DNA of 38,351 bases from Actinomycetota bacterium. Its GTDB lineage: Bacteria; Actinomycetota; Actinomycetes; Actinomycetales; Microbacteriaceae. The notes below the pieces were generated by a model, which was not told the origin of the DNA, did no database searches, and saw only the letters and a program-made list of their open reading frames with translations. Position numbers and translations under genes: made by a program. The stretch's first letter is position 1; the number at the start of each line of letters is the position of its first letter. Location of the stretch: NCBI GenBank assembly GCA_009699665.1, contig WLNS01000002.1:1-38351 (forward strand), read 5' to 3'. This document shows, piece by piece, positions 28,297 through 35,912 of this stretch.

Positions 28297-29445
28297 TCAG
28301 ATCTTTCCGCCGGCGTGAGCTAGACCCTGGCTAAATGAGACGCGGATATCCTTCAGAATGTCGGTGGTCGCTTCACCGCTCACGAGTCCTTCGCGAATTC
28401 GCGCAGAGGCATACTCTTGATAGACGGCATATCCAGCGAAGCGCGGACGAACCTGGGCTCCCTGGATCGTGGTCAGTGTGTTGGCATAGAACCCGGCGGA
28501 TTGTCGGTTGAGATTCGGGTCACGCCATGCGCTGGCGAGAGCGGGCTGCCCATCGTGTGAGGGAATGAAGTTCGTTTGGGTATCGGCCGAGACGAGCCAG
28601 GCAACGTAAGCAACGAGTTCGGGACTTATCGAACGACGGTTAGTCACGGCCAACCCGGCACCGCCGATTGTTGAGCCACGAATACTCGATATTCCGCTTG
28701 GAGCGTCGCTAAATTGCACAGCCCGCGGCGTCATTCGGGCGAACTGTGAATATCCATAAATGAGGGGGACACAGGCAATGTCATTACGAGCGATCATTGC
28801 AGCGAGCAGGGCTATCGGATTCATTTTTAGCGTGCGAGGAGCCTGCCTTGTCACCAATTCGCGCATGATCTCGAGCACGGCTATAGCGATTGAGCTGTGC
28901 GGGAATTCACGCCACAAGCCATCATCTACCGCGGCGTCAAAACTGGCACACAGTGAGAGGAAAGTGAGAAATGCATGGGGGCCAGCAACGCTGAGGCACA
29001 CGGTCTGCTCGCGTCCAAGGCGCAGGATGTCCTCCCACGTTTTCGGAACAGAATCAATCAAGTCCGCCCGTGAAGCCATCACCTGGGTGGCCGCATCGAC
29101 GGGAAGGGCCCAAAGTTTTCCTTCCATTTGGTAACTACGAAAACTTGGCCCTACGAATGAATCTGAGAGCGCCTGAACACGTTCGACCCCGATGACATCT
29201 TCGATAGGTCGGAATCCACCGGATGCACACATGTCACCGACGTGCGGATGGTCCATGATGACAAGATCAAACCGCTCGGCGAGATCTTCGATGGGATGAG
29301 CCTCGAAGTGCTCGAGGGAATGTGCGCTCCAGGAAATGTCGAGCCCGAGGCCTTCCCGCGCTTCGGGGATCGATGCGAACAGCGCATTCTTACCTCGCGG
29401 ATTGTCCCAGGTTATTCCCGTGTAATGTCCCGTCATGTCAATCAC
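28297..29445 (-). CDS. Solute-binding-protein-fold (family 1-like) protein without signal peptide; function unknown
   Basis: MIDMTGHYTGITWDNPRGKNALFASIPEAREGLGLDISWSAHSLEHFEAHPIEDLAERFDLVIMDHPHVGD..LWALPVDAATQVMASRADLIDSVPKTWEDIL resembles type-1 carbohydrate SBPs. No hydrophobic N-terminus or lipobox. ATGA overlap with the CoA-transferase. Confidence 0.75.
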   Translation of the reverse strand: MIDMTGHYTGITWDNPRGKNALFASIPEAREGLGLDISWSAHSLEHFEAHPIEDLAERFDLVIMDHPHVGDMCASGGFRPIEDVIGVERVQALSDSFVGPSFRSYQMEGKLWALPVDAATQVMASRADLIDSVPKTWEDILRLGREQTVCLSVAGPHAFLTFLSLCASFDAAVDDGLWREFPHSSIAIAVLEIMRELVTRQAPRTLKMNPIALLAAMIARNDIACVPLIYGYSQFARMTPRAVQFSDAPSGISSIRGSTIGGAGLAVTNRRSISPELVAYVAWLVSADTQTNFIPSHDGQPALASAWRDPNLNRQSAGFYANTLTTIQGAQVRPRFAGYAVYQEYASARIREGLVSGEATTDILKDIRVSFSQGLAHAGGKI

Positions 29446-30653
29446 ACGTGCTCTTCGACGATAACGCCGCTCGTCATGAGTTCGTTGATTTCGGCGCCTG
29501 GGATTCCGAGTTCCGCAAGAATCTCGGTGGTGTGTTGACCAACAACCGGAGCGCCCATCCGCACGGCGGGATTGCCAGCCGAAAAAGTGTAAGGAAAGCC
29601 CGGTGTCTTGATGTGGCCTTCCGTGGGGTGCTCATATTCGACGAATGAGCCATTGTGCTTTATTTGTGGGTCATCAACAAGGTCCTCGTAGGTGTACACA
29701 GGCGCCGACCAAATTCCCACGTCGGCGAACGCGGCAAGCCACTCTGCACTTGTTTTGTTGACCAGTCTTGCTGCAGTCTTTGCGAACAGTTCGTCGCGGT
29801 GAGTCCACCCATGGACTTCATCGACCATCTCGACAAATGAAGGTTCTCCGATTGTCCGGCCGAGGTCGGGTAAATGCGCAAAAGCGAGCGCGATGTAGCC
29901 ATCGCTTGTCTCGAAAGTTCCATAAGGCGCTCGAATGTAGACGTGCGCGTTCGGCTCTTTGCCACGCTGCTGTTTGACGCCGCCGACAGTGAATACAGAG
30001 AGCTCCTGCATCTGCTGGCTAGTGATCACATCGAGCATGTTAACTTTTACGCACTGTCCCTCGCCGGTGCGCTCACGGTGGAAAAGCGCGACGAGCGCCC
30101 CCTCGAAGGCGGTGTTGGCAGTTATGGAATCAACCAAGAACTGACCAGCGGCGCGAGGCGGCTCACCCTCGCGCCCTGACGAAAACATCGCGCCACTGAG
30201 GGCCTGGAGCAGCAGGTCTTGACCGGGCCAGTTGACGTACGGCCCGTCGTCACCGTAGCCCGAGATCGAAACGTAAATTATCCGTGGGTTGATTGCTCGC
30301 ACGGTGTCGTAGTCAAGTCCCAGCCGGGCTGCTACTCCCGGACGGTAGTTCTGAAGGAAAATATCGGACGACTCAATGAGTCGGCGCATGACATCTGCTG
30401 CGGCGTCGGATTTCAGGTCGATGGCCAGGGAACGCTTATTTCTATTGAGTGAGAGGAAAGACACGTTAATTCGGTTGCCCGGGACACCACCGGCTGCCGC
30501 GTGACGTTGCCACTCACCGCTCGTAGGCTCGACTTTAATGACGTCGGCACCAAGATCGCCTAGGCGCTGGGCGGCAAACGGGCCGGCCATAGCCACAGAG
30601 CAGTCGATGACGCGAATACCGTCCAACATTCGAGGTGATTCTTGTGTACTCAC
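29442..30653 (-). CDS. CaiB/BaiF-family CoA-transferase
   Basis: MLDGIRVIDCSVAMAGPFAAQRLGDLGADVIKVEPTSGEWQRHAA; FLSLNRNKRSLAIDLKSDAAADVMRRLIESSDIFLQNYRPGVAARLGLDYDTVRAINPRIIYVSISGYGDDGPYVNWPGQDLLLQALSG. GTG at 30653 overlaps the upstream stop (GTGA). Confidence 0.93.
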   Translation of the reverse strand: MSTQESPRMLDGIRVIDCSVAMAGPFAAQRLGDLGADVIKVEPTSGEWQRHAAAGGVPGNRINVSFLSLNRNKRSLAIDLKSDAAADVMRRLIESSDIFLQNYRPGVAARLGLDYDTVRAINPRIIYVSISGYGDDGPYVNWPGQDLLLQALSGAMFSSGREGEPPRAAGQFLVDSITANTAFEGALVALFHRERTGEGQCVKVNMLDVITSQQMQELSVFTVGGVKQQRGKEPNAHVYIRAPYGTFETSDGYIALAFAHLPDLGRTIGEPSFVEMVDEVHGWTHRDELFAKTAARLVNKTSAEWLAAFADVGIWSAPVYTYEDLVDDPQIKHNGSFVEYEHPTEGHIKTPGFPYTFSAGNPAVRMGAPVVGQHTTEILAELGIPGAEINELMTSGVIVEEHV

Positions 30654-31765
30654 GGCTGACCACCTATTGCGCGAATGGCGGCTGTCGCAGCGGTGACTTC
30701 GCCTGCCGAGGTGAGGATTCGGATAGTTGCGTCGTAGTTTCGTGAGTCGCCGTTTTCGAGCCACGTGAGGCTGTCGTCTTTGCGGGCAGCGGCCTCACCG
30801 GTTACGTGATTACTTGACGGTTCCAAGCCCAGGGCATACTGGCCCTCGCGCAAGTTCTGCCATTCGAAGAAGCAGGGCATTGTTTCCGCATTCCACGTCA
30901 CTTCGACACCGGCTACTCCGTCGGGTCGGGCAAGCACGACACGGTGACGATTGTCGGCATCGGGCGTCAGTTCGTGTTCCCACACCTGCTCAATGAAGTG
31001 GCGTTTGGGAGCGATGAGCTCTTTGTAGGACGCCCCCTGCGTGGCAACGGAGTCGGATGCCCAGAGGTGTTGCGGCATAGCGGCGATTACCTGCGATCCC
31101 TCGTCCACAAACGGATAACCAAAATTCAGGTGGTAAAGGAACATGTGCGGGGTTCGCTCGAAACCGAGGTTGGTTACGACATCCTTCAGGCGTATTTCGA
31201 AACCTGCGATGTCCATCTCAATGGTCCTGGTCAGCTTCAGGTGCTCGCCGAAGGCGGTGGCCTGGATCACTTCACCCTTGACGCGAAGAACACCCCCATC
31301 GGTATCCCAGTCCTCGGTCACCTCGAGTAGACGAGCTGGAATCGCGGTGAGGCGTCCATGTAATCCGTGAGTTACCGTCTTCTTGGGAGGGTAGTGGTAG
31401 TGGCTCGCGTCGTACTCACCGCCGAATAAGGCGTGATCAAGCCCGCCCGTAACGAGCAGTCCGTCGATGGCCCTCAGCCATGACAGACCACCTTCGGCTT
31501 CGGATTCGTGAAGACCGGGGTGGCGATAGCCATTACCGCTGCGCCAGCCAAAGGGCACTCCCGCGACTCGCGCTCCACCGAGGTCGAATGCTCGGTCAAC
31601 GAGCACTTCGAGCTCAAGTCCGACGGCATTCCGCATGGTGAGCATGCGCACACCGCGTTCTACTCCGTTGTCGAGAACTACCTCGCGGATTCCGGCAAAC
31701 GCCGACAGGTCTCCCGTTCGCTTCTTCAGGTCTTCGAATGAGAGTGAATTTCCAAAAAGGTTCAT
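30650..31765 (-). CDS. DUF4432-type aldose 1-epimerase-like protein
   Basis: MNLFGNSLSFEDLKKRTGDLSAFAGIREVVLDNGVERGVRMLTMRNAVGLELEVLVDRAFDLGGARVAGVPFGWRS; LGLEPSSNHVTG. The ORF extends to 31786. Confidence 0.8.
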   Translation of the reverse strand: MNLFGNSLSFEDLKKRTGDLSAFAGIREVVLDNGVERGVRMLTMRNAVGLELEVLVDRAFDLGGARVAGVPFGWRSGNGYRHPGLHESEAEGGLSWLRAIDGLLVTGGLDHALFGGEYDASHYHYPPKKTVTHGLHGRLTAIPARLLEVTEDWDTDGGVLRVKGEVIQATAFGEHLKLTRTIEMDIAGFEIRLKDVVTNLGFERTPHMFLYHLNFGYPFVDEGSQVIAAMPQHLWASDSVATQGASYKELIAPKRHFIEQVWEHELTPDADNRHRVVLARPDGVAGVEVTWNAETMPCFFEWQNLREGQYALGLEPSSNHVTGEAAARKDDSLTWLENGDSRNYDATIRILTSAGEVTAATAAIRAIGGQP

Positions 31766-31770
31766 TTCGG

Positions 31771-32538
31771 CTACACCATGACCCATCCGCCGTCGACCTC
31801 GATGTTTTGGCCAGTGACGAACGACGAGTCGGCACCGAGCAAGAACGACACGACGGCGGCCAGTTCCTCGCCGTTGCCCCGGCGCTTGAGGGATTGTCGT
31901 TCAAGAACAAACTTGTTGTATTCCTCGGGGTTGGGGTGAATCTCGTCTGCCCTTGTGGGGAATGCCCCTGGTGAGATCGTATTCACGCGCACTCCCTTGG
32001 GGCCAAGCTCACGCGCTAGCGCTCGGCTCATCGCTACGGCAGCACCCTTGGTTGTCACGTAGCTAGAGAGAAGTTCCCATCCGCCGTGCCACGTAATCGA
32101 ACCGATCTGAACTATGGACCCACCTTCACGAGTAACCATCCGCTTGGCGGCGGCTTGAGCCCCCATGAAGTAGGCAGTCTGATTGACGCGAACGACCTCT
32201 TCGAACTGCGTTCGGGAGGTCTCGAGGAATGGAATGGTGGGGTACATTGCCGCGTTATTGACGAATCCCCACAGGGGGCCAAGTTGACTCTCACACGACT
32301 CGACGGCCGCGTCAATTGTTGAGGGATCGTTGAGATCGCACTCGAGAAGTGCGGCGCGGCCACCGGCATCTTTTATAAGTTGTGTCGTGAGCTCTAAATC
32401 TTTGCTCATTCGGCCGAGCACGCCCACGGCAAACCCATCCTCAGCCAATCGCAGGGCCGTGGCTCGGCCGAGCGCTCCAGCGGCACCGGTAACGATGGCT
32501 GAATATGAGGTGGCGTCAAAAGTGTTTGCCGTGGACAT
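31771..32538 (-). CDS. Short-chain dehydrogenase/reductase
   Basis: SAIVTGAAGALGRATALRLAEDGFAVGVLGR (Rossmann); YVTTKGAAVAMSRALARELGPKGVRVNTISPGAFPT; FVTGQNIEVDGGWVMV. Confidence 0.92.
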   Translation of the reverse strand: MSTANTFDATSYSAIVTGAAGALGRATALRLAEDGFAVGVLGRMSKDLELTTQLIKDAGGRAALLECDLNDPSTIDAAVESCESQLGPLWGFVNNAAMYPTIPFLETSRTQFEEVVRVNQTAYFMGAQAAAKRMVTREGGSIVQIGSITWHGGWELLSSYVTTKGAAVAMSRALARELGPKGVRVNTISPGAFPTRADEIHPNPEEYNKFVLERQSLKRRGNGEELAAVVSFLLGADSSFVTGQNIEVDGGWVMV

Positions 32539-32543
32539 AGTGC

Positions 32544-33461
32544 TTAGACTCCGTTTCGCTTGAGCACCTCGTCGACGAAGCGCTTTGCACGCGGAACATC
32601 GGACTCGTCGAGATGTTCGATGATGAGCGGCACATTGGGGCTGACTTCACTCAGGCGGCGAACGTAAAGGTCGTAATCAAGCTCACCAAGACCCGCGGCC
32701 GGCAGCTCGATTTCGCCCACACCACGGAACGTATGTGACTCGAGCTCGAGGTCGGCGCCGAGGTCGGCGTGTTTTTCTGACTTATCATCGCCAGACCGTT
32801 TGACGTCCTTTGCGTGTGCAATGCGCACGCGGTCCGACACGTTGTCAAACACGTCGTTGAGAATCTGCTGCATTGCGTCGATGTTGTGGATCTCAAAGTA
32901 GTTCGTCGGGTCCATCAAGAGTTCGATGCCCGGCTTCCCCTTGAAGTCGTTGAATACACGAATCGTCTCTTCAAGCGAGCCAATCACGTTGTTAACGTAT
33001 GTCTCCAACAGAAACGTCGCGCCGTGGTCGTAGGCAGTTTGACGCAGGTCATCTAGTTGAGCGAGGCACGTTTCGTAACCTTCCTGAGTCTTGTTCTTAT
33101 CATCGTGCACCCAGTCGCTGTCGGCGTTGAATGTTCCCGATTCAGAAATCACGTAGGGAGTGCCAAACGACCGAGCGTTACGGATCATTTCTTTGAGGTA
33201 ATCAACCCGGCGCTTGCGCTCGTCTAGGTCTGGATGCGTAATGTTCGTATAGCCCGAAATAGCACAGATGGGCAGGTCATGGTCACGAAAGGTGTCGCGC
33301 ACTTTCTTGGCCTTGGCCTCGGTTATTTGACCGGCACTCAGGTCTACGTCCTTGAAATGCAAGTCAAGTTGCACAGTGTTAAATCCGTGGTCGCGGATTG
33401 TCTTTGCGGTCGTCTCGAGCTCGTAAGGAAAGTATCCCGAGAAGATTCCTACTTGAATCAT
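32544..33461 (-). CDS. Sugar phosphate isomerase/epimerase (xylose isomerase-like TIM barrel)
   Basis: MIQVGIFSGYFPYELETTAKTIRDHGFNTVQLDLHFKDVDLS; GIELLMDPTNYFEIHNIDAMQQILNDVFDNVSDRVRIAHAKDVK; VPLIIEHLDESDVPRAKRFVDEVL. Confidence 0.88.
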   Translation of the reverse strand: MIQVGIFSGYFPYELETTAKTIRDHGFNTVQLDLHFKDVDLSAGQITEAKAKKVRDTFRDHDLPICAISGYTNITHPDLDERKRRVDYLKEMIRNARSFGTPYVISESGTFNADSDWVHDDKNKTQEGYETCLAQLDDLRQTAYDHGATFLLETYVNNVIGSLEETIRVFNDFKGKPGIELLMDPTNYFEIHNIDAMQQILNDVFDNVSDRVRIAHAKDVKRSGDDKSEKHADLGADLELESHTFRGVGEIELPAAGLGELDYDLYVRRLSEVSPNVPLIIEHLDESDVPRAKRFVDEVLKRNGV

Positions 33462-33525
33462 TGATCTCTACCTTTGTTCGTCATTACTTGTGAATGGGCA
33501 GCACTCTACGTTGAGTGCACATTTC

Positions 33526-34629
33526 TCAGGCAATCGGTACCTCAGAAAGTTTTACGGGGCGGTTTTCGTCGATCGACCGGTAGCCGGCTTCGACGAGGGC
33601 AATTGTTCGCACGTTGTCGTCGACAGTGAGAACGGGCGTCGTGTTGGTCGCAACGGCGTACTGGAGTTGTTCCATGACGCCGATAAACGCGTGCGGGAAC
33701 CAGTGCGTGTTCCAGGTTGGGCGAACCCACTTCCCCTCTGTCGTGTCTTGCGACGCGTACTCGAGAGTAGACGGCTTTCCATTGGGCCAGCCAATAGTTC
33801 CTTGAGCCACGCCTCTCGTTCCCTCGACCCGCCACCGGATGTAAAACTCCGAATCGAAGTCTTCGTCGCGCGGCCCGGCCCATACGTCCTCCATGCTTAC
33901 GGCGAGCAGTCCGGTGGGGAAGCGAAGGGTGGATACGACGATTCCGTCTTGGTGTGCGAATTGCGTGCGCGGGTCGGTTCTGGCGGCCGTATAAATTTCA
34001 TCGGGCTCGCCAAACAAATGACGAAGGGCATCTAAGTGATGCACGCTCATGTTCGAGAGGGTAAGCCGATCGTAATCTTCTAGGAATGATTGCCAGTGCG
34101 GAATTGCGCGCATGTCTATGCTGGCGAGAATGGGTTCGCCCAATTCCCCTCGATCGAGGATTTGCTTGAGAACGCGAATCGACTGGTCGTATCTCATGTT
34201 CTGGTTGACCGAGAGTAATTTGCCTGCGGCGTGGGCCTCGTCACGGAGTGCGACGGCATCGTCGAGAGTCAAAGCCAGAGGCTTTTGCGCGAGAATCCCC
34301 TTAATGTGAGGCTTCGTCAGCGCATAGCGAATAAGTTCGGGCTGTAGGTCCGGGGGATAAGCGATGTCGAGAATCTCAATCTGTGGGTCGTCGATGAGAT
34401 CTTTTGGCGTCTCATGAACCGTGAGAATCTTGTATCGCTCGGCGACCTCCGCGGCATGTGCCGGCGTTCGAGAGGCGATGGCCGCCACGGGAAAACCCGC
34501 CTCCTGATAGGCGGCGAGCTGAACCTCAGAAACAATCATGCCCGCACCGATGACCCCGATGGGTACGGTGTTGACACGAATCTCCACATCGGGCAGAAAT
34601 CCCTGACTTTGGCTTGTCATGTTCATCAT
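33526..34629 (-). CDS. Gfo/Idh/MocA-family oxidoreductase
   Basis: VPIGVIGAGMIVSEVQLAAYQEAGFPVAAIASRTPAHAAEVAERYKI; GILAQKPLALTLDDAVALRDEAHAAGKLLSVNQNMRYDQSIRVLKQIL (EKP-like motif and catalytic region). Confidence 0.92.
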   Translation of the reverse strand: MMNMTSQSQGFLPDVEIRVNTVPIGVIGAGMIVSEVQLAAYQEAGFPVAAIASRTPAHAAEVAERYKILTVHETPKDLIDDPQIEILDIAYPPDLQPELIRYALTKPHIKGILAQKPLALTLDDAVALRDEAHAAGKLLSVNQNMRYDQSIRVLKQILDRGELGEPILASIDMRAIPHWQSFLEDYDRLTLSNMSVHHLDALRHLFGEPDEIYTAARTDPRTQFAHQDGIVVSTLRFPTGLLAVSMEDVWAGPRDEDFDSEFYIRWRVEGTRGVAQGTIGWPNGKPSTLEYASQDTTEGKWVRPTWNTHWFPHAFIGVMEQLQYAVATNTTPVLTVDDNVRTIALVEAGYRSIDENRPVKLSEVPIA

Positions 34630-34662
34630 CCTAAAGCATCAAAAATTATTTTGCTATATCTC

Positions 34663-34691
34663 TTGTTAGCGCTAACGTTAGATGCTACTGT
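34663..34691 (+). promoter_or_regulatory. Candidate sigma70-type promoter with embedded LacI-family operator
   Basis: TTGTTA (34663-34668) - 17 bp - TACTGT (34686-34691). The 12-bp palindrome GTTAGCGCTAAC (34665-34676) with central CG, typical of LacI/GalR operators, overlaps the -35. Confidence 0.7.
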
Positions 34692-34806
34692 GAGGCACAC
34701 TATTCGTCAATATCGACTTTCGAATCAGTCCGCACCTGCGGAATCCTTCGGAATCGGTGAGGCGGATTGCCAAGAGAAACACACTAGGGATTTCGAAGGA
34801 GAAATC

Positions 34807-35868
34807 ATGAATACAAATGCAAAGCGGGCGAAGCGCGGACTCCGTATCGTCGCCCTTGCTGCTGTTGTCGCGGTTGGCGCGACTCTGGCAGCATGTTCAT
34901 CCGGCGGAGGGAACGCTGGCGAGAAGTTCGTTATCGGCTTCGAACAGCCACTGGGTGGTCAAGCATGGCGCGAAACTGGGCTCTCTGCACTTCAAGCCCT
35001 TGCCGCTCGTCCTGAGTACAAGGACATCGTCGAACTGAAGATCGTTCGAACGTCTGACAACGATGCTGCACAGCAGAACTCGGCTATGCAGGATCTTGTC
35101 GCTGCTGGAGTCGATGCCATTCTGTTTGACCCAGCATCTGGAACGGGTGCTGACGCGGCCGTTGCACAGGCAAAGGCTGCAAACATCCCGGTGATCGCTG
35201 CGGGTGGACCCTACGAGAACGACTACGTGTACATCGTTTCGACTGACTGGGCTAACGCGGGAACGGTTGGAGCCAATTGGTTGCTCGATAACCTTGGCGA
35301 CAACAAGAACGTTGTTGTTTTGGAAGGTATTGCGGGTGTACCGCTGAATGACCTGTCAATGCCGGGCGTCGAGAAGGTGCTCACCGAAGGTGGCGCCACA
35401 ATTGTTGCCAATGGCACCAACGCATGGAACGAGGCCGATGCTCAGAAGAACATGGCGGCAATCCTGCAGTCGAACCCAGGTGTTGGAGGCGTCTACTCGT
35501 TCCTCACCGGAGGTCAGGGCATCCCCCAAGCCTTCGTTGACGCGGGTCTTCCCTTCGTCCCCGTCGTAGGTGGTTCCGGTTACAACGGCGAGGCATGCAC
35601 GCTCGCCAAGTACGCCGACCAGGGCCTCAAGGGAGACATGGTGTTCGGCCAGCCGGCCATCTATGCTAAGGCTCTCGAGCAGACAGTAAAGCTCCTGCAG
35701 GGGGGAACGATTGAGAAAGCTCAATACTTCCCGCCACTCGAGATCACGGTTGCCAACGCTGCCGACTTCTGTCTCAAGGATCAGCCAGACAACTTCCAGC
35801 TCGGTTACGACTTTCCCGGTCTTAACATCACGCTGGAAGAGTTCCTGAAATTCCACAAGGCGTCGTAG
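34807..35868 (+). CDS. Sugar ABC transporter substrate-binding lipoprotein (ribose/periplasmic-binding type)
   Basis: MNTNAKRAKRGLRIVALAAVVAVGATLAACSSGG (lipobox); FVIGFEQPLGGQAWRETGLSAL; DLVAAGVDAILFDPASGTGADAAVAQAKAANIPVIAAGGP. ATG 34807 with RBS gaaggaga; the ORF track opening at 34414 is spurious extension. Confidence 0.93.
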   Translation: MNTNAKRAKRGLRIVALAAVVAVGATLAACSSGGGNAGEKFVIGFEQPLGGQAWRETGLSALQALAARPEYKDIVELKIVRTSDNDAAQQNSAMQDLVAAGVDAILFDPASGTGADAAVAQAKAANIPVIAAGGPYENDYVYIVSTDWANAGTVGANWLLDNLGDNKNVVVLEGIAGVPLNDLSMPGVEKVLTEGGATIVANGTNAWNEADAQKNMAAILQSNPGVGGVYSFLTGGQGIPQAFVDAGLPFVPVVGGSGYNGEACTLAKYADQGLKGDMVFGQPAIYAKALEQTVKLLQGGTIEKAQYFPPLEITVANAADFCLKDQPDNFQLGYDFPGLNITLEEFLKFHKAS

Positions 35869-35912
35869 TTTCGAATCGCCATTGAAATAAAGATAAGAAG
35901 GAAGTGAACCAC

